Assembly: GCA_036375215.1 (NCBI GenBank)
Contig: DASUSH010000089.1
Coordinates: 1-24,046 of the forward strand
DNA: 24,046 bases
Reading direction: 5' to 3'
Source: DASUSH01 sp036375215
Lineage (GTDB): Bacteria > Actinomycetota > Thermoleophilia > Solirubrobacterales > 70-9
This document shows, piece by piece, positions 14,308-22,980 of the stretch. A program made the translations under genes and the position numbers. Below the pieces are notes generated by a model, which worked only from the letters and a program-made list of their open reading frames with translations, was not told the DNA's origin and ran no database searches. The stretch's first letter is position 1. Each line of letters begins with the position of its first letter.

Positions 14308-15689
14308 CCGCGGCGACCGTCACCCGGGCCCGGGGCCTCCTGAAGCGGGGCCCGCGGACCAGGCGAGGCGCCGCCCCGGTCGAGTACTCGGTGCTGCTGA
14401 CGGCGACTCTCTGCCTGGTCGCGTTCGGCGTCGTGATGGTGTTCAGCGCCAGCTCGACGACCTCCTTGCTCGGCGAGTCCGGCGACAGCGCCTACTACCT
14501 GAAGCGCACCGTGATCTTCGGGGCGGTCGGCCTCATCGCCCTCAAGCTGCTCTCGATGCGCGGCGTCGCGATCGTGCGCCCGCTCACCGCGCCGCTCCTC
14601 GGGGTCGGCTTCTTCCTGCTCGTCGTGGTCCACCTCCCGGGGATCGGAGTCGAGGCCAACGGCGCCACCCGCTGGATCAGCTTCGGCTTCGTCCAGGTCC
14701 AGCCCGCGGAGATCATGAAGATCGCGCTGATCCTCTACGGCGCGCATCTCTTCGCCACCCGCCCCAAGATCACCGGCGAGCTGCGGACCCTGATGCCCTA
14801 CCTGGCCGTGGTGGGGGCCGCCGCCGCCCTGATCGTCTTCGAGCCCGACCTCGGCACGGCGATGATCGCGACCTTCTCGGTCGGGATGCTGCTGATCGCC
14901 GCCGGGGTCCCGATGCGCCAGATCGGGCTGATCGCGGCCGTCTGCGCCGGCGTCGTCCTGCTCATGATCATGATCGAGCCCTACCGGATGGAGCGGCTCA
15001 CCGGCTTCCTCAACCCCGGTGCGGACGCCGAGGGGGTGGGCTTCCAGGGCACGCAGGCGTCGATCGCGCTCGGGTCCGGCGGGCTCTTCGGCGTCGGGCT
15101 CGGCGAGAGCGTGCAGAAGGCCTTCTACCTCCCCGAGGCCCACACGGACATGATCGCGGCCGTGATCGGCGAGGAGCTCGGCCTGGTCGGGATCGCCCTG
15201 CTGGTCGGGCTCTTCGGGCTCTTCGGCTGGGCCGGGTTCCGGACCGCGCAGCGCGCCAAGGACCGCTACCACAAGCTGCTCGCCTCGGGCCTGACCGCGA
15301 TGATCCTCGTGCAGGCGACGCTCAACCTCTTCGCGGTGCTCGGGCTGGCGCCGCTCACCGGCGTGCCGCTGCCCTTCGTCTCATACGGGAACTCGAGCCT
15401 GCTGGTGATGCTGGCCTCGGTCGGCCTGCTCCTGAACATCGCCGGCGGCCGCGCCGCCGCGAGCCCGAAGGCGAAGCCGGCCTCGCGCTCGCGGGCGAAA
15501 CCGAAGCCCGCGTCGAGGGCCAAGCCGAAGCCGCGGCGCGCGCCGGCGCGGCGCGATGCGAGACTGCGCCCGATCGAGGGTGGCCGAGGAAGAAGCGATG
15601 CGAAACGAGCCAACGGTCGTGGTGGCGGCGGGCGGGACAGCCGGCCACGTCGTGCCGGCGCTGGCCGTCGCCGACGCGCTGCGGGCTAG
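14304..15689 (+). CDS. ftsW: FtsW, septal peptidoglycan glycosyltransferase (SEDS family), with basic C-tail
   Basis: FtsW polymerises lipid II at the septum together with FtsI. It is 461 residues from GTG 14304 (GTGA overlap with murD). After a basic N-terminus, multiple membrane helices begin near residue 28. SEDS landmarks include GATRWISFGFVQVQPAEIMK, FEPDLGTAMI, the long periplasmic loop with ALGSGGLFGVGLG, LPEAHTDMIAAVIGEELG, and PLPFVSYGNSSLL. The last helix ends near residue 384. About 77 more residues form a Lys/Arg/Ala/Pro tail containing the repeated RAKPKP motif, predicted to be cytoplasmic. The final 30 codons overlap murG in another frame. Confidence 0.93.
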   Translation: MTAATVTRARGLLKRGPRTRRGAAPVEYSVLLTATLCLVAFGVVMVFSASSTTSLLGESGDSAYYLKRTVIFGAVGLIALKLLSMRGVAIVRPLTAPLLGVGFFLLVVVHLPGIGVEANGATRWISFGFVQVQPAEIMKIALILYGAHLFATRPKITGELRTLMPYLAVVGAAAALIVFEPDLGTAMIATFSVGMLLIAAGVPMRQIGLIAAVCAGVVLLMIMIEPYRMERLTGFLNPGADAEGVGFQGTQASIALGSGGLFGVGLGESVQKAFYLPEAHTDMIAAVIGEELGLVGIALLVGLFGLFGWAGFRTAQRAKDRYHKLLASGLTAMILVQATLNLFAVLGLAPLTGVPLPFVSYGNSSLLVMLASVGLLLNIAGGRAAASPKAKPASRSRAKPKPASRAKPKPRRAPARRDARLRPIEGGRGRSDAKRANGRGGGGRDSRPRRAGAGRRRRAAG

Positions 15690-16701
15690 CGGCGCCGCGG
15701 TCAGCTTCCTCGGCACGCGCGACCGCGCGGAGGCCGAGCTCGTCCCCGCCGCCGGCTACGAGATCGACTTCCTCGACATCCGCGGGCTCGACCGCCGCAA
15801 CCCGCTGAAGGCGGCCGCCGCGGTCGCGCGCGCCGCCGCCGCGGTCCCGGCGGCGACCAAGGTGCTCCGCCGGCGGGGGGCCGACGCCGTCCTCGGCGGT
15901 GGGGGCTACGTCGCCGGGCCGGCCGGGCTCGCCGCCCTGCGCTTGCGCCTGCCCCTGGTCCTGACCGAGGCGGACAGCCACCTCGGGCTCGCGAACCGGT
16001 TGCTCGCCCGCCGCGCCAGCCGCGTCTGCCTGGCGTTCGAGATCCCCGGCCGCGAGGGGGATCCATATCTGGTGACCGGCCGCCCGGTCCCCGAGGCCGT
16101 GCTCGTCGCCGACCGCGACGAGGCCAGAGAGCGGTTCGGCATCCCCGCCGGCGAGCGCTGCCTCTTGGTCTTCGGCGGCAGCCTCGGCGCCCGCACGATC
16201 AACCGGGCCGCGCTCGCCGCCTTCGCCGAGCCCGGCCGCGAGCGGGGTTTCTGGGTCCTGCACATCGCCGGGCGCCGTGACTTCGCCGAAGCCCACGCCC
16301 GCGTCGGCGCGGCGGAGCCCGGGCGCTACGTGCTGCTCGAGTACGAGCCGAGCCTGGGCGACTCGCTCGCCGCCTCCGACCTCGTCCTGGCCCGCTCGGG
16401 AGGCTCCGTCTTCGAGCTCGCCGCCGCCGGGCGGCCCGCGATCCTCGTCCCGTTCCCGTACGCGACCGCCGGCCACCAGCACGCCAACGCGAGGTGGATG
16501 GCCGAGGCGGGGGCCGCGATCACGATCGACGACTCCGAGCTCACACCCGACCGCCTCGCCGCCGAGGCCGGCGCGCTGCTCGGCGACCCCGGCCGGCTGG
16601 AGCGGATGGCCGCCGCCTCGCGCGCGCTCTCCCGCCCGGACGCCGCCGCGCGGATCGCCGCCGAGGTCCTTGCCGCGATCGACGCCGGAGCGGGCCGATG
16701 A
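15598..16701 (+). CDS. murG: MurG, lipid II-forming GlcNAc transferase
   Basis: MurG transfers GlcNAc from UDP-GlcNAc to lipid I on the inner membrane face. It has 367 residues from ATG 15598, with GAGGA about 7 nt upstream. The first glycine loop is GGTAGHVVPALAVADAL (residues 12-28), where most bacteria have GGTGGH. Others include RGLDRRNPLKA, GGGGYVAGPAGLAA, TEADSHLGLANRLLA, GGSLGARTIN and the UDP-GlcNAc site ARSGGSVFELAAAGRPAILVPFPYATAGHQHANA. An upstream in-frame ATG (15556) would add 14 residues that do not look like MurG. The gene starts 92 nt inside ftsW. Its TGA overlaps the murC ATG. Confidence 0.94.
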   Translation: MRNEPTVVVAAGGTAGHVVPALAVADALRASGAAVSFLGTRDRAEAELVPAAGYEIDFLDIRGLDRRNPLKAAAAVARAAAAVPAATKVLRRRGADAVLGGGGYVAGPAGLAALRLRLPLVLTEADSHLGLANRLLARRASRVCLAFEIPGREGDPYLVTGRPVPEAVLVADRDEARERFGIPAGERCLLVFGGSLGARTINRAALAAFAEPGRERGFWVLHIAGRRDFAEAHARVGAAEPGRYVLLEYEPSLGDSLAASDLVLARSGGSVFELAAAGRPAILVPFPYATAGHQHANARWMAEAGAAITIDDSELTPDRLAAEAGALLGDPGRLERMAAASRALSRPDAAARIAAEVLAAIDAGAGR

Positions 16702-18007
16702 GTGAGTGGGGAGGGCGGCGGCTTCACTTCATCGCGATCGGCGGCGCCGGGATGAGCGCGCTCGCGCTCGTCTGCCGCGGCCTGGGCGCGGCCGTGACCG
16801 GCTCGGACCGAGCCGAGTCGTCCTACCTGCGGGCGCTGCGCGCCGCCGGGCTCGATCCGCGAATCGGCCACGACGCCGAGCAGGTCCCCGCTGACGCCGA
16901 GGTCGTCGTGTCGACCGCGATCGCCGCGGACAACCCGGAGCTCGTGCGCGCCCGCGAGCGCGGCCAGCGCGTCATGCACCGCGGCGAGCTCCTCGCCGAG
17001 ATCTGCGGCGAGCGGCGGCTGATCGCCGTCGCCGGCACCCACGGCAAGACGACCACGGCCGGGATGCTCGCCCACGGCCTGCGCGAGGCGGGCGTCGACG
17101 TGCCTTTCCTCCTCGGTGGCGAGCTGCCAGGGATCGGGCCCGGCGGCGCCGCCGCCAACGCCGGCTGGGGCGAGTCGGAGTGGATCGTCGCCGAGGCCGA
17201 CGAGTCCGACGGCAGCTTCCTGGAGCTCCGCCCCGAGGTTGCGGTCGTCACCAACGTCGAGCTCGACCACCACTCCCGCTGGCGTACCCGGGCCGAGCTC
17301 GCCGCGGCCTTCCGGCGCTTCGTCGAGCCCGCCTCGGGAATCGCTCTCGGACCCGACGCCAAGCTCGAGGCCGGCCCTTCCGTGCCCGCGCGAGTCGAGC
17401 GCTTCACGGAGTCGAGCCCCGGGCCTCCCGAGCTCGGCCTCGCCGTCCCCGGGCGCCACAACCTGCTGAACGCCCGGGCCGCGATCGCGGCCGTCGAGCT
17501 CGCCGGGCTCGGCACCGCCGCCTTTGCCGCGGCGCTCGCGGACTTCCCCGGGATGAAGCGCCGGCTCGAGCTGAAGGGGGAGGTCCGCGGGGCCGCCGTC
17601 TACGACGACTACGCGCACCACCCGACCGAGGTCGCCGCCGCGCTCGCCGCGCTCAGGGAGCTCGAACCGCGACGATTGATCGCGGTGTTCCAGCCCCATC
17701 TCTACTCGCGCACGAAGGCGCTCGCCGCCGAGTTCGGCGCCGCGCTGGCCGCCGCCGACGTGATCGGCGTGCTCGACGTCTACCCGGCGCGCGAGGAGCC
17801 CGTCGGCGAGCTCGCCGGCGTCAGCGGGCTCCAGGTCGCCGAGGCCGCGGCCGATCGCGCCGGCGGACGGCCCGTCTGGTGGCTCCGCGACCCCACCGCG
17901 GCGATCGCCGCGCTCGCGCCGAGGCTCGGCGAGGGGGACGTCCTCGTCGCCCTCGGCGCCGGCGACATCGGCGAGCGCTTCGCCGAGCCGATCGTGGGGG
18001 AGGGGCG

Positions 18008-18011
<4 letters not shown>
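16698..18011 (+). CDS. murC: UDP-MurNAc:L-alanine ligase MurC
   Basis: MurC commits UDP-MurNAc to peptide addition by attaching L-Ala. It has 437 residues from ATG 16698, in an ATGA overlap with murG. The N-terminal motif HFIAIGGAGMSALA is typical of MurC, followed by GSDRAESSYL. The ATP loop is GTHGKTTT (Lys117). Later blocks are AEADESDGSFLEL, VTNVELDHH, GRHNLLNARAA, YDDYAHHPTEV and FQPHLYSRTKAL, all diagnostic. The end of the protein reads VALGAGDIGE, as usual for the family. MurC placed after MurG and before MurB, with a separate MurB, is an order common in Gram-positive-type dcw clusters. Confidence 0.95.
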
Positions 18012-18931
<920 letters not shown>

Positions 18932-18963
18932 GAGTTCGCGCCCCGGCCGCGAAGGGGCTTTCG

Positions 18964-19965
18964 ATGGCGTCCTCGTTCACCGCCGACGTCGGCAGGCTCG
19001 CGCGCACCTTCCCCCGCAAGGCGTTCGAGGCCCCCCGAGCCCTCACCCGGCGCAGGGTGGCGATCGCGGTGGCGCTCGCCGCGCTTCTTGCCGCGGGCTA
19101 CTTCCTGTGGTTCCGCGACTCCTCGCTGGTCGCGATCGACGACGTGGAGGTCGCGGGCCTCGACTACGCCGAGGAGGAGGTCACCGCCGCGCTCGAGGCG
19201 GCGGCGGAGAAGATGACGACGCTGAACGCGGACCCGGCGGAGCTGGAGGAGGCGGTCTCGGGGTTCCCGACGGTCGCCTCCGTGACGATCGACCCGGGCT
19301 TTCCCCACCACCTGGCGATCGAGGTCACCGAGCGCCCGCCGGTGGCGGCGATCGGGGATGGGGAGGGGATCGCCGTCGCCGGCGACGGCACCGTGCTGTC
19401 CGGGCTCGGCGCCGAGGGCCTGAAGCTGCCCGTGATCGAGGCGGAGCACCCGCCCTCATCGGGCCGGCTCGACGGCGTCGCCCTCGCGCAGGCCGAAGTC
19501 CTGGGCGCGGCGCCCGCGCCCCTGCGGCCGGCGATCGAGGCGGCGGGCGTCGACAAGGAAGACGGCGTCGTCGTCGAGCTGGCCGAGGGGATCGAGGTCC
19601 GCTTCGGCGACTCCGCCGACGCGGCCGCGAAGTGGGCCTCGGCGGTCGCGATCCTCGCCGACCCCAAGCTCGACCAGCTCTCCTACATCGACGTCAGGCT
19701 GCCCGGGCGCCCCGCGGTCGGGGGCGCGCCGCTGCCGGAGCCCACCGCCGAGGAGGCGGCGGAGGCCGCCGCCGCGGCGCCGCCGGTCGCCCCCGTCGAC
19801 CCCGCAGTGGCCCCTGCGGACCCCGCCGCGGTCGACCCCGCGGCGGCTCCGGTCGATCCCGCCGCGACCGTCCCGCCCGCCGATCCGGCGGCGACGACGC
19901 CGCCCGCGGCACCCGCGGCGCCGGCGCCTGCAACGGGTGTTGCAGGCGGTGCCGCCGCGCCCTGA
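18964..19965 (+). CDS. ftsQ: FtsQ-type division protein with POTRA domain and long Pro/Ala tail
   Basis: FtsQ/DivIB is a bitopic divisome scaffold that binds FtsL-FtsB. It has 333 residues from ATG 18964, with AAGGGG 6 nt upstream. A basic cytoplasmic N-terminus (about 32 residues) is followed by a membrane helix near 32-49. A POTRA domain starts at LVAIDDVEVAGLDY (residues 55-68), with FPTVASVTIDPGFPHHLAIEVTERPPVA following. The FtsQ beta domain ends near YIDVRLPGRP. The last ~85 residues are Pro/Ala-rich with repeated VDPAA units, resembling the FtsL-like protein's tail. A perfect 9-bp hairpin lies in the last codons. There is no ftsA between this gene and ftsZ, as is normal in Actinomycetota. 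Confidence 0.88.
   Translation: MASSFTADVGRLARTFPRKAFEAPRALTRRRVAIAVALAALLAAGYFLWFRDSSLVAIDDVEVAGLDYAEEEVTAALEAAAEKMTTLNADPAELEEAVSGFPTVASVTIDPGFPHHLAIEVTERPPVAAIGDGEGIAVAGDGTVLSGLGAEGLKLPVIEAEHPPSSGRLDGVALAQAEVLGAAPAPLRPAIEAAGVDKEDGVVVELAEGIEVRFGDSADAAAKWASAVAILADPKLDQLSYIDVRLPGRPAVGGAPLPEPTAEEAAEAAAAAPPVAPVDPAVAPADPAAVDPAAAPVDPAATVPPADPAATTPPAAPAAPAPATGVAGGAAAP
19926..19947. promoter_or_regulatory. Perfect 22-nt palindromic site at the end of ftsQ
   Basis: Nine-base arms GCCTGCAAC and GTTGCAGGC flank a GGGT loop inside the last codons of ftsQ. The inner arms CTGCAA/TTGCAG are the same, at the same 6-nt separation, as the palindrome at 4742-4759. It may be a protein-binding site or an RNA hairpin near the ftsQ 3' end. 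It lacks a T-tract. Confidence 0.4.
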
Positions 19966-20016
19966 CCGGGTTCGCCGAACCGCCGAAAGAGCGCGTTTCC
20001 AGGCACTATCGGAGGT

Positions 20017-20064
20017 TCAAGCCAAGCTTGACAGTTCCGAAAGTCTCAAGTTGAAGTCGAGACT
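20017..20064. repeat. Two inverted repeats upstream of the ftsZ promoter
   Basis: TCAAGC and GCTTGA (20017-20031) flank a 3-nt centre, and AGTCTC and GAGACT (20042-20064) flank 11 nt. A TTGACA at 20028-20033 overlaps the first but has no good -10 at 16-18 nt. They could be regulator sites upstream of the main ftsZ promoter. Confidence 0.35.
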
Positions 20065-20093
20065 CGTGGTCCCCGCCGGTCGTCGTGCGACGA

Positions 20094-20122
20094 TTGACAG
20101 CCGTCCCGTTTTCCCCTATTTT
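20094..20122 (+). promoter_or_regulatory. Strong housekeeping-type promoter of ftsZ
   Basis: A consensus -35 TTGACA (20094-20099), exactly 17 nt of spacer, and -10 TATTTT (20117-20122) predict a start near 20129, leaving an ~86-nt leader before ftsZ. The surrounding sequence is clearly less GC-rich than the genes. This is the best promoter in the window by consensus match. Confidence 0.75.
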
Positions 20123-20137
20123 GCGCCTGTTCACAAG

Positions 20138-20189
20138 GGCCGAACCGTCAGAACCCTCTAGCATCGCTTGAAGGTCGGACGGAACGGCC
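20138..20189 (+). other. Possible leader stem in the ftsZ 5' untranslated region
   Basis: GGCCG-AA-CCGTC (20138-20149) can pair with GACGG-AA-CGGCC (20178-20189): two 5-bp GC stems around a symmetrical AA/AA internal loop, with a 28-nt apical region. It lies in the predicted ftsZ leader and ends about 15 nt before the ribosome binding site. It matches no riboswitch class I know. Confidence 0.3.
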
Positions 20190-20214
20190 GTGGGAGTCTG
20201 AACGAGAGGTCGAG

Positions 20215-21291
20215 ATGGAGTCGTCGTACCTGGCAGTCATCAAGGTGGTCGGTGCAGGAGGGGGCGGAACCAACGCCGTGAGCCGCATGGTCGATGCGGG
20301 GCTGAAGGGCGTCGAGTTCATCGCCATCAACACCGACGCGCAGCAGCTGCTCGCGACCGACGCCGACATCAAGCTCGGCATCGGCCAGGAACTGACCCGC
20401 GGCCTCGGCGCCGGCGGCAACCCGGAGATCGGGGCCGGCGCGGCGGCGGAGAGCCGCGACGACATCAAGGAGGCGCTGAAGGGCGCCGACATGGTCTTCG
20501 TCACCGCCGGCGAGGGCGGCGGGACGGGTACCGGGTCGGCACCTGTGATCGCCGAGATCGCCAAGGACGAGATCGGCGCGCTCACCGTCGGCGTGATCAC
20601 GAAGCCGTTCGAGTTCGAGGGCCGGCGGCGGATGCAGCAGGCGCTCGACGGGATCGAGAAGCTCCGCCAGAACGTCGACACCCTGATCATCGTCCCGAAC
20701 GAGAAGCTGCTCCAGGTGGTCGAGCGACGCGAGTCGATCACCGACGCCTTCCGCAAGGCCGACGACATCCTGCGCCAGGGCGTCCAGGGCATCACCGACC
20801 TGATCACCGTGCCCGGCCTGATCAACCTCGACTTCGCCGACGTGCGGACGATCATGCACGAGGCCGGCTCGGCCCTCATGGGCATCGGCTCGGCCTCGGG
20901 CGAGAGCAGGGCGACCGAGGCCGCGAAGGCCGCGGTCTCCTCGCCGCTCCTCGAGCAGACGATCGACGGCGCCACCGGGATGCTCCTCAACATCACCGGC
21001 GGCGAGGACCTCGGGCTGTTCGAGGTGAACGAGGCCGCCGCGGTCGTCGTCGACACGGCGGACAAGGGCGCCAACATCATCTTCGGCGCGGTCGTCGACC
21101 CGAGCATGGGCGACGAGGTGCGGGTCACCGTGATCGCGACCGGCTTCGAGGGCTTCGAGCTGCTCGCCCGCAAGCCGGCCGAGGTGCGCCGCCGCAGCCG
21201 TCAGCGCGAGATCACGCCGGACCAGCGCGAGATCCGCTCGCTCGAGGTCTCGGACGACGACATCGACGTCCCGAGCTTCCTCAAGGACTGA
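20215..21291 (+). CDS. ftsZ: Cell division GTPase FtsZ
   Basis: FtsZ is the tubulin-like GTPase that forms the division ring. It has 358 residues from ATG 20215 with AGAGG about 6 nt upstream. The N-terminal GTP-binding motif VVGAGGGGTNAVSRM is followed by the tubulin signature GGGTGTGSAP (101-110). The T7 synergy loop NLDFADV (204-210) completes the GTPase site of the next subunit. A short linker leads to the conserved C-terminal peptide DIDVPSFLKD, which binds membrane tethers such as SepF or FtsQ-side partners in other species. The gene has its own promoter and a 249-nt spacer after ftsQ. Unlike many actinobacterial clusters, no pgeF (yfiH) or sepF gene follows; greA faces it. Confidence 0.96.
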   Translation: MESSYLAVIKVVGAGGGGTNAVSRMVDAGLKGVEFIAINTDAQQLLATDADIKLGIGQELTRGLGAGGNPEIGAGAAAESRDDIKEALKGADMVFVTAGEGGGTGTGSAPVIAEIAKDEIGALTVGVITKPFEFEGRRRMQQALDGIEKLRQNVDTLIIVPNEKLLQVVERRESITDAFRKADDILRQGVQGITDLITVPGLINLDFADVRTIMHEAGSALMGIGSASGESRATEAAKAAVSSPLLEQTIDGATGMLLNITGGEDLGLFEVNEAAAVVVDTADKGANIIFGAVVDPSMGDEVRVTVIATGFEGFELLARKPAEVRRRSRQREITPDQREIRSLEVSDDDIDVPSFLKD

Positions 21292-21310
21292 CGCCCGCCC
21301 GGAGCGGGCG
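21292..21310. terminator. GC hairpin between convergent ftsZ and greA
   Basis: CGCCCGC (21292-21298) and GCGGGCG (21304-21310) form a perfect 7-bp stem with a 5-nt loop, beginning 1 nt after the ftsZ stop. No T-tract follows on either strand, so it may be a weak or U-less bidirectional terminator. A second small stem (CTGAG/CTCAG, 21329-21341) overlaps the greA stop. Confidence 0.5.
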
Positions 21311-21337
21311 CGAAGCTCCGCATCCGGGCTGAGTCGC

Positions 21338-21823
21338 TCAGACCAGCTTCTGCACCCGGTAGGCCTTGGTGCCTCCGGGCGTCTCGACGTTGATCGACTC
21401 GCCGACGGGCGCGTCGCGGAGCGCGGCGCCGATCGGCGCCTCGACCGACAGCCGCCCCGCGGTCGGGTCCGCCTCGGGGGCGCCGACGAGGGTCCAGGTG
21501 TGGACCTTGCCCGATTCCTCGTCGAGGACCTCGGCGGTCCGGCCGAAGGCGAAAGTGTCGGCGTCGGTGTCGACCTCGATCACCTCGGCGCTCTGAAGCT
21601 GGGCGCGCAGCCGCTTGATCTTCGTCTCGAGGTGCGCCTGGTCGTCCTTGGCGATGTGGTACTCGGCGTTCTCGGAGAGGTCGCCGAGCTCGCGGGCGGC
21701 CTTGATCCGCGCCGCCATCTCCCTGCGCCCGCGGCCCTCGAGGCCCTCGATCTCCGCCCGCAGGTCGGCGAGCCCCTGCTCGCTGATCGCGGGGCCGGTC
21801 GGCTTGTTCGGTGATTCGCTCAT
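21338..21823 (-). CDS. greA: Transcription elongation factor GreA
   Basis: GreA enters the RNA polymerase secondary channel and stimulates cleavage of backtracked transcripts. It has 161 residues from an ATG at 21823, with GAGGGTG about 6 nt before it. The N-terminal coiled coil contains ARELGDLSENAEYHIAKDDQ, with the acidic tip residues Asp48 and Glu51 that coordinate Mg2+ in the polymerase. The C-terminal FKBP-like domain has TLVGAPEADPTAGRLSVEAPIGAAL and ends in VETPGGTKAYRVQKLV. The length is typical. It is transcribed towards ftsZ and divergently from gcvT, with a 55-nt shared upstream region. Confidence 0.95.
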   Translation of the reverse strand: MSESPNKPTGPAISEQGLADLRAEIEGLEGRGRREMAARIKAARELGDLSENAEYHIAKDDQAHLETKIKRLRAQLQSAEVIEVDTDADTFAFGRTAEVLDEESGKVHTWTLVGAPEADPTAGRLSVEAPIGAALRDAPVGESINVETPGGTKAYRVQKLV

Positions 21824-21865
21824 CCGGACACCCTCGCAGACCGGCCCGCGCAGGCGATCCTTGGG

Positions 21866-21878
21866 TAGCCTCGTCGCC
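21866..21878 (+). promoter_or_regulatory. Candidate -10 for a leaderless gcvT transcript
   Basis: TAGCCT (21866-21871) fits TANNNT and is followed by exactly 7 nt before GTG 21879. No ribosome binding site is visible, so the transcript may begin at the GTG. No clear -35 is seen. The gap to greA is only 55 nt, too short for a glycine riboswitch. Confidence 0.45.
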
Positions 21879-22979
21879 GTGGCGGAGAAGCGGACAGCCC
21901 TCTACGACCAGCACGTCGAGGCCGGGGCGAAGCTCGTCCCGTTCGCGGGGTGGGAGATGCCCGTCCAGTACGAGGGCGTGCGCGCCGAGCACGTCGCGGT
22001 CCGGACCGGCTGCGGCGTCTTCGACGTCTCCCACATGGGTGAGGTCGCGACCGAGGGCCCGCAGGCGCCGGAGCTCCTGCAGCGGCTGCTCTCCAACGAC
22101 GTGACCGAGATCGAGGCCGCGGGCGCCCAGTACTCGGTGCTGTGCCGCGAGGACGGCGGCATCCTCGACGACCTCTTCACCTACCGGCTCGCGCCCGACC
22201 GCTTCCTCACCGTCACCAACGCCGCCAACCACCCCAAGGACGCGGCCTGGATGGCCGAGCACGCCGACGGCTTCGACGCCGAGGCCCGCGACGTGGCGGA
22301 CGACTACGCGATGCTGGCGATTCAGGGCCCCGACGCCCGCGAGCTCGCCGGCAAGCTCTTCGTCGGCAAGCTGCCGCCCCGCATGCACACGGCCGTCCTC
22401 CCCCTCCACGATCGGGCCGGGGGCGGGGCGGAGGCGCTCGTCTGCGGCACCGGCTACACCGGCGAGGACGGGGTCGAGGTCCTGCTCCCGCCGGAGGCTG
22501 CGCCCGCGCTCTGGGCGGCGCTGCTCGCGGAGGGCGCGACCCCGGCCGGGCTCGCCGCCCGCGACACCCTCCGGCTCGAGGCGTGCTTCCACCTCTACGG
22601 CAACGACATGGACGAGCGCCGCAACCCGGTCGAGGCCGGGCTCGGCTGGGTCTGCAAGGAGGCGACGGGCTTCATCGGCTCCGAGGCGGTCGCGGCCGCG
22701 CGCGAGGCGGGCCCGGCGGAGAAGCTCGTCCCGTTCGCGCTCACCGGCCCCGGGATCCCGCGGCAGGGGAACGAGGTCCTCGCGGACGGCGAGCCCGCCG
22801 GGACGGTCACGAGCGGCACGCTCTCGCCCTGCCTCGAGCAGGGAGTCGGGATGGCGTACGTCCGCGCCGAGCTTGCCGAGCCCGGCACCGAGCTCGAGAT
22901 CGACGTTCGCGGCAAGCGCCGCGCCGCGCGCGTAGAGTCCCGGCCCCTCTACCCGAAGAAAGAACCGAAGGAAGACTGA
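21879..22979 (+). CDS. gcvT: Glycine cleavage system T protein (aminomethyltransferase)
   Basis: GcvT takes the aminomethyl group from lipoylated GcvH and, with tetrahydrofolate, releases ammonia and methylene-THF. It has 366 residues from GTG 21879. Family blocks are TALYDQHVEAGAKLVPFAGWEMPVQY, GVFDVSHMGEV, LLSNDV, GGILDDLFTYRL, VTNAANHPKD, LAIQGPDA, GTGYTGEDGVE and LEACFHLYGNDMDE, followed by the GLGWVCK segment and the C-terminal barrel (GTVTSGTLSPCLEQGVGMAYV). The open frame extends upstream antisense to greA, but that part is not family-like. It is followed by gcvH after 1 nt. gcvP is not in the window. Confidence 0.95.
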   Translation: MAEKRTALYDQHVEAGAKLVPFAGWEMPVQYEGVRAEHVAVRTGCGVFDVSHMGEVATEGPQAPELLQRLLSNDVTEIEAAGAQYSVLCREDGGILDDLFTYRLAPDRFLTVTNAANHPKDAAWMAEHADGFDAEARDVADDYAMLAIQGPDARELAGKLFVGKLPPRMHTAVLPLHDRAGGGAEALVCGTGYTGEDGVEVLLPPEAAPALWAALLAEGATPAGLAARDTLRLEACFHLYGNDMDERRNPVEAGLGWVCKEATGFIGSEAVAAAREAGPAEKLVPFALTGPGIPRQGNEVLADGEPAGTVTSGTLSPCLEQGVGMAYVRAELAEPGTELEIDVRGKRRAARVESRPLYPKKEPKED

Positions 22980-22980
22980 G

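Noticed and set aside
20028..20054. Leader peptide (TTG start, 8 codons) after GGAGG at 20011 upstream of ftsZ
   Set aside because: The stretch precedes the predicted ftsZ transcription start, the GGAGG is 12 nt away, and the peptide has no run of regulatory codons.
19937..20161. Small open frame between ftsQ and ftsZ (74 codons)
   Set aside because: It overlaps the ftsQ end, crosses the inverted repeats and the ftsZ promoter, and shows no recognisable protein or ribosome binding site.
21824..21878. Glycine riboswitch before gcvT
   Set aside because: Only 55 nt separate greA and gcvT, and a -10-like hexamer sits 7 nt before the GTG, leaving no room for the aptamer.
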